Of a stretch of 64,000 bases of DNA, positions 24,398 through 33,038 are shown in pieces. The DNA is from Streptomyces alboniger (GTDB lineage Bacteria; Actinomycetota; Actinomycetes; Streptomycetales; Streptomycetaceae). The DNA lies in contig NZ_CP023695.1 in the NCBI RefSeq assembly GCF_008704395.1, positions 4,030,001-4,094,000 on the forward strand, read 5' to 3'. Positions within the stretch are counted from its first letter, which is position 1. Each line of letters starts with the position of its first letter. The notes beneath the pieces are model-generated. The model searched no databases, was not told the origin of the DNA, and saw only the letters and a list, made by a program, of their open reading frames with translations. The translations under genes were made by a program, and so were the position numbers.

Positions 24398-25600
24398 GTG
24401 ACCGTGGAGAGCACCGCCGCGCGCAAACCGCGCAGCAGCAGTACCGGCGGCGGCAAGCGCGCCGCAAGCGCCAAGAAGGCCGCTCCGCAGAAAAGCACGG
24501 AGCCCGAGCTCGTACAGCTGCTGACGCCCGAGGGCAAGCGGGTCAAGAGCGCGAAGAACGCCGTGTACGACGCGTACGTCGCCGGCATCACGAGCGAGGA
24601 GCTGCGCGGCCTGTACCGCGACATGGTCCTCACCCGCCGCTTCGACGCCGAGGCCACCTCGCTCCAGCGCCAGGGCGAGCTGGGCCTGTGGGCCTCGCTG
24701 CTCGGCCAGGAGGCCGCGCAGATCGGTTCCGGCCGGGCCACCCGCGACGACGACTACGTGTTCCCCACGTACCGCGAGCACGGCGTCGCCTGGTGCCGCG
24801 GGGTCGACCCGACGAACCTGCTCGGCATGTTCCGCGGCGTGAACAACGGCGGCTGGGACCCGAACAGCAACAACTTCCACCTGTACACGATCGTCATCGG
24901 CTCGCAGACCCTGCACGCCACCGGCTACGCGATGGGCGTGGCCAAGGACGGCGCCGACTCGGCCGTGATCGCGTACTTCGGGGACGGTGCCTCCAGCCAG
25001 GGGGACGTCGCTGAATCGTTCACCTTCTCCGCGGTCTACAACGCCCCCGTCGTGTTCTTCTGCCAGAACAACCAGTGGGCCATCTCCGAGCCGACCGAGA
25101 AGCAGACCCGTGTGCCGCTCTACCAGCGCGCCCAGGGCTACGGCTTCCCCGGTGTGCGGGTCGACGGCAACGACGTGCTCGCCGTGCTCGCCGTCACCAA
25201 GTGGGCCCTGGAGCGGGCGCGTACGGGCGAGGGCCCGGCGCTGATCGAGGCGTTCACTTACCGCATGGGCGCGCACACCACGTCCGACGACCCGAGCAAG
25301 TACCGCAACGACGACGAGCGGGTGGCGTGGGAGGCCAAGGACCCGATTCTGCGGCTGCGGGCGTTCCTGGAGTCCGAAGGCCACGCGGATGAGGGATTTT
25401 TCGCGGAACTCGACGACGAGAGCGAAGCGTTGGGCAAGCGAGTGCGAGAGGTGGTGCGGGCGATGCCGGATCCGGATCTGATGGCGATCTTCGAGAATGT
25501 CTACGCGGACGGGCACGCGCTCGTGGACGAGGAGCGCGCCCAGTTCGCCGCGTACCAGGCGTCGTTCGCCGACGCCCCCGCGGGCGGGGAGGTCAAGTAA
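24398..25600 (+). CDS. bkdF: Branched-chain 2-oxoacid dehydrogenase E1 alpha, second copy
   Basis: A 400-residue E1 alpha subunit. A basic Ser/Lys/Ala-rich tail (~residues 1-40, e.g. RKPRSSSTGGGKRAASAKKA) precedes the fold. The TPP motif runs from YFGDGASSQGDVAESFTFSA to the Asn pair of FFCQNNQ, and the phosphorylation-loop-like YRMGAHTTSDDPSKYR is present. With E1 beta it decarboxylates 2-oxoacids of Val, Leu and Ile, giving branched starters for fatty acids and polyketides. The name follows S. avermitilis bkdFGH as I recall it (E1 alpha about 406 residues). GTG at 24398 has GGAGGA upstream. It is clearly distinct from the copy at 9449. Confidence 0.87.
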   Translation: MTVESTAARKPRSSSTGGGKRAASAKKAAPQKSTEPELVQLLTPEGKRVKSAKNAVYDAYVAGITSEELRGLYRDMVLTRRFDAEATSLQRQGELGLWASLLGQEAAQIGSGRATRDDDYVFPTYREHGVAWCRGVDPTNLLGMFRGVNNGGWDPNSNNFHLYTIVIGSQTLHATGYAMGVAKDGADSAVIAYFGDGASSQGDVAESFTFSAVYNAPVVFFCQNNQWAISEPTEKQTRVPLYQRAQGYGFPGVRVDGNDVLAVLAVTKWALERARTGEGPALIEAFTYRMGAHTTSDDPSKYRNDDERVAWEAKDPILRLRAFLESEGHADEGFFAELDDESEALGKRVREVVRAMPDPDLMAIFENVYADGHALVDEERAQFAAYQASFADAPAGGEVK

Positions 25601-25602
25601 CC

Positions 25603-26583
25603 ATGACTGTCCAGAAACTGCCCATCGCCAAGGCGATCAACGAATCGCTGCGCACGGCGCTGGAGAACGACCCCAAGGTCCTCATCATGGGCGAGGACGT
25701 CGGCAAGCTCGGCGGCGTCTTCCGGGTGACGGACGGGCTCCAGAAGGACTTCGGCGAGGAGCGGGTCATCGACACCCCGCTCGCCGAGTCCGGCATCGTC
25801 GGCACGGCCATCGGCCTCGCCCTGCGCGGGTACCGCCCGGTGGTGGAGATCCAGTTCGACGGCTTCGTCTTCCCCGCCTACGACCAGATCGTCACGCAGC
25901 TGGCGAAGATGCACGCCCGCGCGCTCGGCAAGATCAAGATGCCGGTCGTCATCCGCATTCCGTACGGCGGTGGCATCGGCGCCGTCGAGCACCACAGCGA
26001 GTCGCCCGAGACGCTGTTCGCGCACGTGGCGGGCCTGAAGGTGGTCTCTCCCTCGAACTCGGCGGATGCCTACTGGATGATGCAGCAGGCCATCCAGAGC
26101 GACGACCCAGTGATCTTCTTCGAGCCCAAGCGGCGGTACTGGGACAAGGGCGAGGTCGACAAGGAGTCGATCCCCGGGCCCCTGCACAAGGCCACCGTCG
26201 CCCGCGAGGGCAGCGACCTCACGCTCGCGGCGTACGGCCCGATGGTGAAGGTCTGCCTGGAGGCGGCCGCGGCGGCCGAGGAGGAGGGCAAGTCCCTGGA
26301 GGTCCTGGACCTGCGCTCCATGTCGCCGATCGACTTCGACGCCGTGCAGGCCTCGGTGGAGAGGACCCGGCGGCTCGTCGTCGTGCACGAGGCCCCGGTC
26401 TTCCTGGGCACGGGCGCGGAGATCGCCGCGCGCATCACCGAGCGGTGCTTCTACCACCTGGAGGCCCCGGTGCTGAGGGTCGGCGGCTACCACGCCCCGT
26501 ATCCGCCGGCGCGCCTAGAGGAGGAGTACCTGCCGGGCCTCGACCGGGTGCTCGACGCCGTCGACCGCTCGCTGGCGTACTGA
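25603..26583 (+). CDS. bkdG: Branched-chain 2-oxoacid dehydrogenase E1 beta, second copy
   Basis: A 326-residue E1 beta subunit, two bases after the E1 alpha stop. Characteristic sequence: GEDVGKLGGVFRVTDGLQKD, DTPLAESGIVGTAIGLALRG, RIPYGGGIGAVEHHSESPE and VVVHEAPVFLGTGAEIAARI. It is close to the first-cluster E1 beta over its whole length but lacks the extra N-terminal tail. Heterodimer interchange between the clusters cannot be excluded. Confidence 0.92.
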   Translation: MTVQKLPIAKAINESLRTALENDPKVLIMGEDVGKLGGVFRVTDGLQKDFGEERVIDTPLAESGIVGTAIGLALRGYRPVVEIQFDGFVFPAYDQIVTQLAKMHARALGKIKMPVVIRIPYGGGIGAVEHHSESPETLFAHVAGLKVVSPSNSADAYWMMQQAIQSDDPVIFFEPKRRYWDKGEVDKESIPGPLHKATVAREGSDLTLAAYGPMVKVCLEAAAAAEEEGKSLEVLDLRSMSPIDFDAVQASVERTRRLVVVHEAPVFLGTGAEIAARITERCFYHLEAPVLRVGGYHAPYPPARLEEEYLPGLDRVLDAVDRSLAY

Positions 26584-26594
26584 GGGAGAGGGTC

Positions 26595-27980
26595 GTGACG
26601 ACGATGACAGACACCGCTCTTGCCGAGTTCAAGATGCCCGACGTGGGCGAAGGGCTCACCGAGGCCGAGATCCTCAAGTGGTACGTGGCGCCCGGTGACA
26701 CCGTCACAGACGGGCAGGTCGTGTGCGAGGTCGAGACGGCCAAGGCCGCGGTCGAACTCCCCATTCCGTTCAACGGCGTCGTGAGTGAGCTGCGCTTCCC
26801 CGAGGGCACCACGGTCGACGTCGGCCAGGTGATCATCTCGGTGGACGTGTCGGGTGGGGCGGGTGCTGGTGCCTCGACGGCGCCCGAGCCGGTGACCGAG
26901 CCCGAGCCCGCCGAGCCGCAGGGGCGCCAGCCCGTGCTCGTGGGGTACGGGGTCGCCGAGTCCTCGACGAAGCGCCGGGCTCGGAGGGCCGAATCGGTGG
27001 ACGCCCCTGTCGCGGCGCCGGAGCCGGCGGCACAGGGGCAGGGCGGGCTCAACGGCCACGGCGTCCGGCCGCTCGCCAAGCCGCCCGTCCGCAAGCTCGC
27101 CAAGGACCTCGGCGTGGACCTCGCGACGGTCACCCCGTCCGGGCCCGACGGGATCATCACGCGTGAGGACGTGCACGCGGCGGTGGCCCCGGCCGCCGCC
27201 GAGCCCGCGCCACAGGCGCCTCAGGCGGTGGAGGCACCCGCTCCGGTGGCCGCGTCCGCTCCCGCGGCCGGCGCGGATGCCAGGGAGACCCGCGTCCCCG
27301 TCAAGGGCGTCCGGAAGGCGACCGCGCAGGCGATGGTCGGCTCGGCGTTCACCGCGCCGCACGTCACCGAGTTCGTGACGGTCGACGTGACGCGGACGAT
27401 GAAGCTGGTCGAGGAGTTGAAGCAGGACAGGGCTTTCGAGGGGCTGCGGGTCAATCCGCTGCTGCTCATCTCCAAGGCCCTGCTGGTCGCGATCAAGCGG
27501 AATCCCGAGGTCAACGCCGCCTGGGACGAGGCGAATCAGGAGATCGTCCAGAAGCACTATGTGAACCTCGGCATCGCCGCGGCCACCCCGCGCGGTCTGA
27601 TCGTGCCGAACATCAAGGACGCGCACGCCAAGACCCTGCCCGAACTGGCCGAGGCACTCGGCGAGTTGGTGACCACGGCCCGCGCGGGCAAGACGTCGCC
27701 CGGCGCCATGCAGGGCGGCACGGTCACGATCACGAACGTCGGCGTCTTCGGCGTCGACACGGGCACGCCGATCCTGAACCCCGGCGAGTCCGCGATCCTC
27801 GCGGTCGGATCGATCAAGCTTCAGCCGTGGGTCCACAAGGGCAAGGTCAAGCCGCGCCAGGTGACGACGCTCGCGCTCTCCTTCGACCACCGCCTGGTGG
27901 ACGGGGAGCTGGGCTCCAAGGTGCTCGCCGACGTGGCGGCCATTCTGGAGCGGCCGAAGCGGTTGCTGACCTGGGCGTAA
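26595..27980 (+). CDS. bkdH: 2-oxoacid dehydrogenase E2, lipoyl acyltransferase, second copy
   Basis: A 461-residue E2. Lipoyl domain at ~residues 9-84 (lipoyl Lys in CEVETAKAAVELP), a Glu/Pro linker, the subunit-binding domain at ~158-195 (AKPPVRKLAKDLGVDLATVT), an Ala/Pro linker, and the catalytic domain from ~235 to the end with TITNVGVFGVDTGTPILN and the active-site SFDHRLVDGELG. The GTG at 26595 has GGGAGA five bases upstream; the ATG at 26604 is an alternative. A long open frame upstream belongs to the E1 beta antiphase and is not coding. The operon ends at the strong hairpin 24 bp downstream. E3 is again absent. Confidence 0.91.
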   Translation: MTTMTDTALAEFKMPDVGEGLTEAEILKWYVAPGDTVTDGQVVCEVETAKAAVELPIPFNGVVSELRFPEGTTVDVGQVIISVDVSGGAGAGASTAPEPVTEPEPAEPQGRQPVLVGYGVAESSTKRRARRAESVDAPVAAPEPAAQGQGGLNGHGVRPLAKPPVRKLAKDLGVDLATVTPSGPDGIITREDVHAAVAPAAAEPAPQAPQAVEAPAPVAASAPAAGADARETRVPVKGVRKATAQAMVGSAFTAPHVTEFVTVDVTRTMKLVEELKQDRAFEGLRVNPLLLISKALLVAIKRNPEVNAAWDEANQEIVQKHYVNLGIAAATPRGLIVPNIKDAHAKTLPELAEALGELVTTARAGKTSPGAMQGGTVTITNVGVFGVDTGTPILNPGESAILAVGSIKLQPWVHKGKVKPRQVTTLALSFDHRLVDGELGSKVLADVAAILERPKRLLTWA

Positions 27981-28003
27981 TGCCCGCAGGTAGGTGAACG
28001 ACA

Positions 28004-28047
28004 TGAAGGAGGGGCCCGCCGCGACAACGCGGCGGGCCCCTCCTTCA
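28004..28047 (+). terminator. Terminator hairpin of the second bkd operon
   Basis: A perfect 20-bp GC-rich stem (28004-28023 with 28028-28047) with an ACAA loop, 24 bp after the E2 stop. It also faces the converging DD-peptidase gene. An ACGC/ACGT tetranucleotide run follows at about 28050-28073. Confidence 0.9.
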
Positions 28048-28087
28048 CCTACGCACGCACGCACGTACGTACGGCTGCTGCTGAGCG

Positions 28088-28984
28088 TCAGGCGACCTTG
28101 AAGCCGTAGTCCAGCATCTTCTTGGCGTCCGCGGCGCGGTTGGCCGCCGAGGTGGAGGTCAGGACCGTGCCGACGAGCGTCTTGCCGTTACGGGTCGCGG
28201 CGAAGACGAGGCAGAACTTCGCCTCGGGGCCGGAGCCCGTCTTCACACCGATCGCTCCGCGGTAGGAGCCGAGGAGGGGGTTGGTGTTCTTCCACGGCAT
28301 GTAGCGGTAGCCACCGGACCGCGTGGTGACCTTCTGCTTGGTCTCCTTCGTCTTCACGACCGTGCGGAACGTGGAGTACTTCATCGCGTTGCTGGCGAGC
28401 TTCGTCAGGTCCCGCGGCGTCGAGTAGTTCTGGCCGTGCCCGATGCCGTCGAACGAGTCGAAGTGCGTGTTCGTCAGGCCGAGGGACCTGGCGGTGGAGT
28501 TCATCTGGCCGATGAAGTTCTTCACGCGGGCCGAACGGGTCGAGCCCTTGCCGAACTTGTCCGCGAGTGCGTACGCGGCGTCGCAGCCGGAGGGCAGCAT
28601 CAGCCCGTACAGCAGCTGGCGGACGGTGACCTTGTCGCCGACGATCAGGCGGGCGGAGGAGGCGTAGTTGTTGGCGACGATGTAGTCGCTGTACGCCTTC
28701 TGGACCGTGACCTTGGAATCCAGGTTGAGGTTCCGCTGGCCGAGGACCACGCGCGCCGTCATGATCTTCGTCGTGGACCCTGTGGACCGGCGGGTGTCGG
28801 CGGACTTGGTGAACAGGCTCTTGCCCGTGCCGTTGTTCATCACATAGCCGCCCTTGGCGGCGATGGACGGCTTCGGCGGTGCGGCCGCGTGGGCCGGGGT
28901 GGTGAGGGCGCCGCCGGCCAGTATCGCGCTCGCGGTGATGGTAACGGCTGATACGCGACGTACGCCCTTAATGCCGGTATTCAA
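28088..28984 (-). CDS. Exported DD-peptidase/transpeptidase, Streptomyces K15 type
   Basis: A 298-residue low-molecular-weight penicillin-binding protein (S11 family). A signal peptide (~residues 1-34, VSAVTITASAILAGGALTTP, cleaved near AHA-AAP) exports it. Active-site motifs are STTK (SxxK serine and lysine), SGC in LMLPSGCDAAYAL in place of the usual SxN, and KTG in GVKTGSG. The SGC variant is the hallmark of the K15 DD-transpeptidase, so it may crosslink as well as trim peptidoglycan. The start is best read as TTG at 28984, with GGAG 10 bases upstream; no ATG or GTG gives a sensible signal peptide. It is monocistronic, with a 12-bp palindrome upstream. Confidence 0.87.
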   Translation of the reverse strand: MNTGIKGVRRVSAVTITASAILAGGALTTPAHAAAPPKPSIAAKGGYVMNNGTGKSLFTKSADTRRSTGSTTKIMTARVVLGQRNLNLDSKVTVQKAYSDYIVANNYASSARLIVGDKVTVRQLLYGLMLPSGCDAAYALADKFGKGSTRSARVKNFIGQMNSTARSLGLTNTHFDSFDGIGHGQNYSTPRDLTKLASNAMKYSTFRTVVKTKETKQKVTTRSGGYRYMPWKNTNPLLGSYRGAIGVKTGSGPEAKFCLVFAATRNGKTLVGTVLTSTSAANRAADAKKMLDYGFKVA

Positions 28985-29032
28985 GTTCTCTGCTCCAAAT
29001 GCCCCTGGATTGCGGCCACATGGAGGGGCCGC

Positions 29033-29044
29033 TCTTACGTAAGA
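29033..29044. promoter_or_regulatory. Perfect palindrome TCTTACGTAAGA upstream of the DD-peptidase gene
   Basis: A 12-bp perfect palindrome 49 bp upstream of the TTG start, within the 186-bp region between the DD-peptidase and GntR genes. It could be an operator or part of the promoter; no regulator can be assigned. Confidence 0.4.
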
Positions 29045-29170
29045 CGAGCGGGAGACGTGAATGGATGTGCCGGATGACCCGGGAAATACCCGTGCGGCCT
29101 TCAAAGCGTCGAGTTTCCGCCATGTGGACCGGGGATTCCCGCGTATACGTGTTGTATCTATGCTGTGCGC

Positions 29171-29824
29171 ATGTCAGTCATCGCCATCAAGCAGCCCCCC
29201 GCCGCGGAGCGCGTCTACGCGTATGTGAAGCGGGCCGTCCTGGAGCGCCGCTACGAGGGCGGCACGCTCCTCACCGAGGGTGAGCTGGCCGAGGCCGTGG
29301 GGGTCTCCCGCACGCCCGTACGGGAGGCGCTGCTGAAGCTTGAGGTGGAGGGGCTGCTGCGGCTCTACCCCAAGAAGGGGGCGCTCGTGCTGCCCGTCTC
29401 CGCGCAGGAGATCACGGACGTCGTCGAGACGCGGCTGCTCGTCGAGACGCACGCGGTGCGCAAGGCCGTGCCGGCGCCGACGGGGCTCGTGGAGCGGTTG
29501 GAGGGACTGCTCTCCCGGCAGCGGGAGCAGGCCGCGGCGGGGGATCTCGCCGGGGCGGCGGTCACCGACCGCTGCTTTCACGCGGAGATCGTGCGCAGCG
29601 GGGGGAACGAGATTCTCTCGCGGCTCTACGACCAGTTGCGGGACCGGCAGTTGAGGATGGGCGTGGCGGTGATGCATTCGCATCCCGACCGGATCGCCAA
29701 GACGCTCTCCGAGCACGAGGAGATTCTCGCGGCGTTGCGGTGCGGCGACGCCGAGGTGGCGGTCTCCGTGGTGACCCGGCATGTCGGGTGGTTCCAGAAC
29801 CTGGCCCGGGGTGAGGTGCGGTGA
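29171..29824 (+). CDS. GntR-family regulator (FadR/FCD subfamily)
   Basis: A 217-residue GntR regulator. The winged HTH (~residues 10-75) contains LLTEGELAEAVGVSRTPVRE and ALLKLEVEGLLRLYPKKGAL. The C-terminal FCD helical domain has the metal/ligand histidines around CFHAEIVRSGGNEILSRLY and SEHEEIL, with VVTRHVGWF near the end. Its stop overlaps the GTG of an MFS transporter, so it probably controls uptake of the transported substrate. There is no Shine-Dalgarno sequence before ATG 29171 or the in-frame GTG 29165. A -10-like TATCTA at 29155-29160 puts the likely transcript start at the start codon, suggesting leaderless translation. The ligand is unknown. Confidence 0.87.
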   Translation: MSVIAIKQPPAAERVYAYVKRAVLERRYEGGTLLTEGELAEAVGVSRTPVREALLKLEVEGLLRLYPKKGALVLPVSAQEITDVVETRLLVETHAVRKAVPAPTGLVERLEGLLSRQREQAAAGDLAGAAVTDRCFHAEIVRSGGNEILSRLYDQLRDRQLRMGVAVMHSHPDRIAKTLSEHEEILAALRCGDAEVAVSVVTRHVGWFQNLARGEVR

Positions 29825-31197
29825 GTTCTCCAGGCTCTCCGGGTTCTCCGGGCTTTCCGGGTTCTCCTTCCGACCCCTTTTCCCTTCCCGGTGATCCTTC
29901 CCCAAGCTCTGAAGGAGCTGGGGGAGACCCCATTGGCGGCAGGAAGGCCGTGATCGTCTGGTCCATCGGGGTCGCCGTCTATTTCGTCGCCGTCATTTTC
30001 CGGACCTCTCTCGGTGTCGCCGGGCTCGACGCCGCCGACCGGTTTCACGTCAACGCGTCCGCCCTTTCGACTTTCTCCATACTCCAGTTGCTCGTGTACG
30101 CGGGGATGCAGATACCCGTCGGCCTGATGGTCGACCGGCTCGGCACCAAGAAGGTGCTGACCATCGGCGTCGTGCTGTTCACGGTCGGACAGCTCGGCTT
30201 CGCCTTCTCACCCTCGTACGCGATGGCGCTCGCCTCCCGCGCCCTGCTCGGCTGCGGGGACGCGCTGACCTTCATCAGCGTGCTGCGGCTCGGCACCCGC
30301 TGGTTCCCGGCCCGGCGCGGCCCGCTCGTCGCCCAGCTCGCGGGGCTCGTCGGCATGGCGGGCAACCTCGTCTCCACCCTCGTCCTGGCCCGGCTGCTGC
30401 ACTCCGTCGGCTGGACCGCCGCCTTCGCGGGCAGCGCGCTGTGCGGTGTCGTCGTCCTCGTCCTGATGACGCTCTTCCTGAAGGACCACCCGGAGGGCCA
30501 TGAACCGGAGCCGGCCGGCCGCGCCGGCGTGGCCTTCGTCCGCGAGCAGATCGCCCTGTCCTGGCGGGAGCCCGGCACCCGGCTCGGGATGTGGGTGCAC
30601 TTCACCACGCAGTTCCCCGCGATGGTGTTCCTGCTGCTGTGGGGCCTGCCGTTCCTCGTCGAGGCGCAGGGCCTGTCCCGGGCGACCGCGGGTGAGCTGC
30701 TGACGCTCGTCGTGCTGTCCAACATGGTCGTCGGCCTGGTCTACGGCCAGCTCGTCGCCCGGCACCACGCCGCGCGCCTCCCGCTGGCGCTCGGCACGAT
30801 CGGGGCGACGGCCGCGGCCTGGGCGGCCACGCTCGCCTTCCCCGGGGAGCACGCCCCGATGTGGCTGCTGGTCGTCCTGTGCGCCGTGCTCGGCGCCTGC
30901 GGGCCCGCCTCGATGATCGGCTTCGACTTCGCGCGGCCCGCCAACCCGCCGGAGCGCCAGGGCACGGCCTCCGGCATCACCAACATGGGCGGCTTCGTCG
31001 CCTCCATGACGACGCTGCTCGCGATCGGCCTGCTCCTCGACGCGACCGGCCAGAACTATCGCGTGGCGTTCTCGGCGGTGTTCGTGCTCGAAGCGGTGGG
31101 GCTCTGCCAGATTCTGCGGCTGGGGTCCCGGGCGGTCCGCCGGGAGCGGGAGCGGCTGGTGGCCTCCCGGGTCGAGGCTGTCCACGTCCCTGCCTGA
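29821..31197 (+). CDS. MFS transporter
   Basis: A 458-residue major facilitator with twelve predicted helices between residues ~42 and ~430. Motif A-like sequence is MVDRLGTKKVLTIGVVLF between TM2 and TM3, with a repeat-half counterpart near residue 300. The N-terminal ~35 residues are Ser/Pro/Gly low complexity from 9-bp DNA repeats (SPGSPGSPGFPGSPS). Translation is coupled to the GntR gene ahead (GTG overlaps its stop). The topology and ACS/nitrate-glycerol-like spacing suggest an organic anion or sugar-phosphate permease, but the substrate cannot be fixed. Confidence 0.87.
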   Translation: MSSPGSPGSPGFPGSPSDPFSLPGDPSPSSEGAGGDPIGGRKAVIVWSIGVAVYFVAVIFRTSLGVAGLDAADRFHVNASALSTFSILQLLVYAGMQIPVGLMVDRLGTKKVLTIGVVLFTVGQLGFAFSPSYAMALASRALLGCGDALTFISVLRLGTRWFPARRGPLVAQLAGLVGMAGNLVSTLVLARLLHSVGWTAAFAGSALCGVVVLVLMTLFLKDHPEGHEPEPAGRAGVAFVREQIALSWREPGTRLGMWVHFTTQFPAMVFLLLWGLPFLVEAQGLSRATAGELLTLVVLSNMVVGLVYGQLVARHHAARLPLALGTIGATAAAWAATLAFPGEHAPMWLLVVLCAVLGACGPASMIGFDFARPANPPERQGTASGITNMGGFVASMTTLLAIGLLLDATGQNYRVAFSAVFVLEAVGLCQILRLGSRAVRRERERLVASRVEAVHVPA

Positions 31198-31209
31198 ACC
31201 GCCCCGCCG

Positions 31210-32034
31210 CTACGGCGTCACCGCGAAGTTGCGCAGGATCGCCTCCGCGAGGTCCTGGTCGCCCTCAGCCTTGATCCGGTCGGCGACGGCCGGGTACGTC
31301 ACGCGGCCGCAGGCCAGCCTGAAGTACGTCTCCCAGTCGAGGGCGATCGTGGCGAGCGGGCCCAGCGAGGGCGCGTTGTCCACCGTGCCCCTGCCCTCGG
31401 CGTCCACGCGCACCGTGCGCAGGAACTCCACGGGGCCGCTCACGTCGAAGACGACCGCCGAGTTCGCCGGCGCGCCCGCCTCCTTGGCCACGACCTTCGC
31501 GAGGCCTTGCAGGAGGAGGTCCCGGACGACGTAGGCACCGGCGGAGTCGAGGTTGCCGGGCTTCCGCAGCGTCGTACGCAGGTCCTGCTCGTGCACCCAC
31601 ACATCGAACGCCCGCATCCGCATGGCCAGTTCGAGGGTCTGCTCGGAGCCGAGCGGGCCGCGGATCTTGGTGCTCGGGTCCCGTGACTCGTTCCGCAGCT
31701 GCCGGGAGCGGCGGATGATCGTGTACTCCAGCTCGGAGGTCATCTCCGGTGCGGTGTGGTGGCGCCGCACGTCGACCTGCATCTCCATGTACCGCTGGCT
31801 CTCGGTCTTCACGTGGTACAGATCGCGGGGCAGCGTGTGGATCGGGCGCGGATCGCCCAGCATCTCGCAGTCGAGGCCGATGACGTGGGAGACGATGTCG
31901 CGCACGGACCACCCGGGGCAGGGCGTCGCCCAGTTCCACTCACCCTCGGCGAGCGGCGTGACCAGCTCGGATATCGCTTCCACGGAGTGGGTCCAGGCAT
32001 CGGCGTAGGTTTGCAGGCTGGGATGGAGACTCAC
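31210..32034 (-). CDS. Maleylpyruvate-isomerase-family (DinB-like, possibly mycothiol-dependent) protein
   Basis: A 274-residue protein of the MDMPI family. The N-terminal DinB-like helical bundle (~residues 5-165) carries WNWATPCPGWSVRDIVSHVI, where the family metal-binding His lies, and AMRMRAFDVWVHEQDLR with a second metal His. The C-terminal ~90 residues form the smaller MDMPI C domain. Known relatives are zinc enzymes that use mycothiol in thiol-transfer or isomerisation; the actual substrate here is unknown. The start is GTG at 32034 with GAGGGG upstream. It is convergent with the MFS gene (12-bp gap) and divergent from the nitrilase gene. Confidence 0.82.
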   Translation of the reverse strand: MSLHPSLQTYADAWTHSVEAISELVTPLAEGEWNWATPCPGWSVRDIVSHVIGLDCEMLGDPRPIHTLPRDLYHVKTESQRYMEMQVDVRRHHTAPEMTSELEYTIIRRSRQLRNESRDPSTKIRGPLGSEQTLELAMRMRAFDVWVHEQDLRTTLRKPGNLDSAGAYVVRDLLLQGLAKVVAKEAGAPANSAVVFDVSGPVEFLRTVRVDAEGRGTVDNAPSLGPLATIALDWETYFRLACGRVTYPAVADRIKAEGDQDLAEAILRNFAVTP

Positions 32035-32179
32035 GGGACCCCTCGACGGTCGTACGCGGGCGGTGGGTGTCTGAGACGTTAAGTTACGCTGCCCGCAGGC
32101 ACCCCGGCAGTGCTTTCGTGTGACGATCGTAGGCTGTACTTGACGGTGCCGACGGATCGAATGCCAGGACGGTGGTAGT

Positions 32180-32989
32180 GTGCGCGCCTCCCTCATCCAG
32201 ATCGCTGTAGACGAGGGCGAGCCGGTCAATTCCCGTCGGTCGCGGGTTGCTTCACTGGTACGTGAGGTGAGCGCGCGGGACGGTTCGGACCTGGTCGTCC
32301 TCCCCGAGCTGTGGACCACGGGCGCCTTCGCCTACGAGTCCTTCGCCGAGGAGGCGGAGCCGCTCGAAGGGCCCACGTACGAGGCGATGGCCAAGGCCGC
32401 GAGCGACGCGGGCGTGTGGCTGCACGCCGGATCGGTCCCCGAGCGCGCCGCGTCCGACGGCGCGCTCTACAACACCTCGCTCGTCTTCTCCCCCGAAGGC
32501 GAACTCGCCGCCGCCTACCGGAAGATCCACCGCTTCGGCTTCGACAAGGGCGAGGCGGTACTGATGGCGGCGGGCTCGCAGCTCGTGACGGTACGGACGC
32601 CGGCCACCACCCTCGGCCTCGCCACCTGCTACGACCTGCGCTTCCCCGAGCTGTTCCGGGGACTCGTCGACGCGGGCGCCGAGATGTTCGTGGTGCCCGC
32701 CGGGTGGCCCGAACGGCGGCGTGAGCACTGGCGGCTGCTCGCCCGGGCGCGGGCGGTCGAGGACCAGGTGTACGTCCTCGCGTGCGGCACCGGCGGTACG
32801 CACGCGGGCGTCCCGCAGGCCGGGCACAGTGTCGTCGTCGACCCGTGGGGCGAGGTTCTCGCGGAGGCGGGTGACGGCGAGGAGGTCCTGACCGTCGACC
32901 TCGACCCCGCGAAGGTGGCGGCGACGCGCGAGCAGTTTCCCGCGCTGAAGGACCGCCTCCTGGGGCAGGCTCCGCCGCCGCGGGCCTGA
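32180..32989 (+). CDS. Carbon-nitrogen hydrolase (nitrilase superfamily amidase)
   Basis: A 269-residue C-N hydrolase. The catalytic triad is visible: Glu in VVLPELWTTGAF, Lys in RKIHRFGFDKGE, and Cys in GLATCYDLRFPELFR. The length and the absence of extra domains fit the omega-amidase/YafV-like or deaminated-glutathione amidase branches that hydrolyse short amides. The start is GTG at 32180, 20 bp after a purine-poor stretch, so initiation is not strongly marked. It is divergent from the MDMPI gene with 145 bp between. Confidence 0.87.
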   Translation: MRASLIQIAVDEGEPVNSRRSRVASLVREVSARDGSDLVVLPELWTTGAFAYESFAEEAEPLEGPTYEAMAKAASDAGVWLHAGSVPERAASDGALYNTSLVFSPEGELAAAYRKIHRFGFDKGEAVLMAAGSQLVTVRTPATTLGLATCYDLRFPELFRGLVDAGAEMFVVPAGWPERRREHWRLLARARAVEDQVYVLACGTGGTHAGVPQAGHSVVVDPWGEVLAEAGDGEEVLTVDLDPAKVAATREQFPALKDRLLGQAPPPRA

Positions 32990-33001
32990 GTCGCGGCCGG
33001 T

Positions 33002-33034
33002 GCTGGTCGCGCGGCTCCCCGCGCCCTCGCCCCT
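33002..33034 (+). repeat. Dispersed GC-rich repeat, diverged copy
   Basis: TGGTCGCGCGGCTCCCCGCG and the following CCCTCGCCCCT are a diverged copy of the repeat core seen at 17985, 46281 and 62061. It fills most of the 49-bp gap between two converging genes. Confidence 0.65.
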
Positions 33035-33038
33035 GGAC

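Noticed and set aside
25497-26594. Long open frame in front of the second E2 gene
   Set aside because: It is antiphase to the well-supported E1 beta gene and has repetitive Arg/Pro/Gly translation typical of shadow frames.
30040-30056. Second parS-like sequence (GGTTTCACGTCAACG) in the MFS gene
   Set aside because: Three mismatches to the 14-bp consensus and loss of symmetry; ParB sites in Streptomyces are strict.
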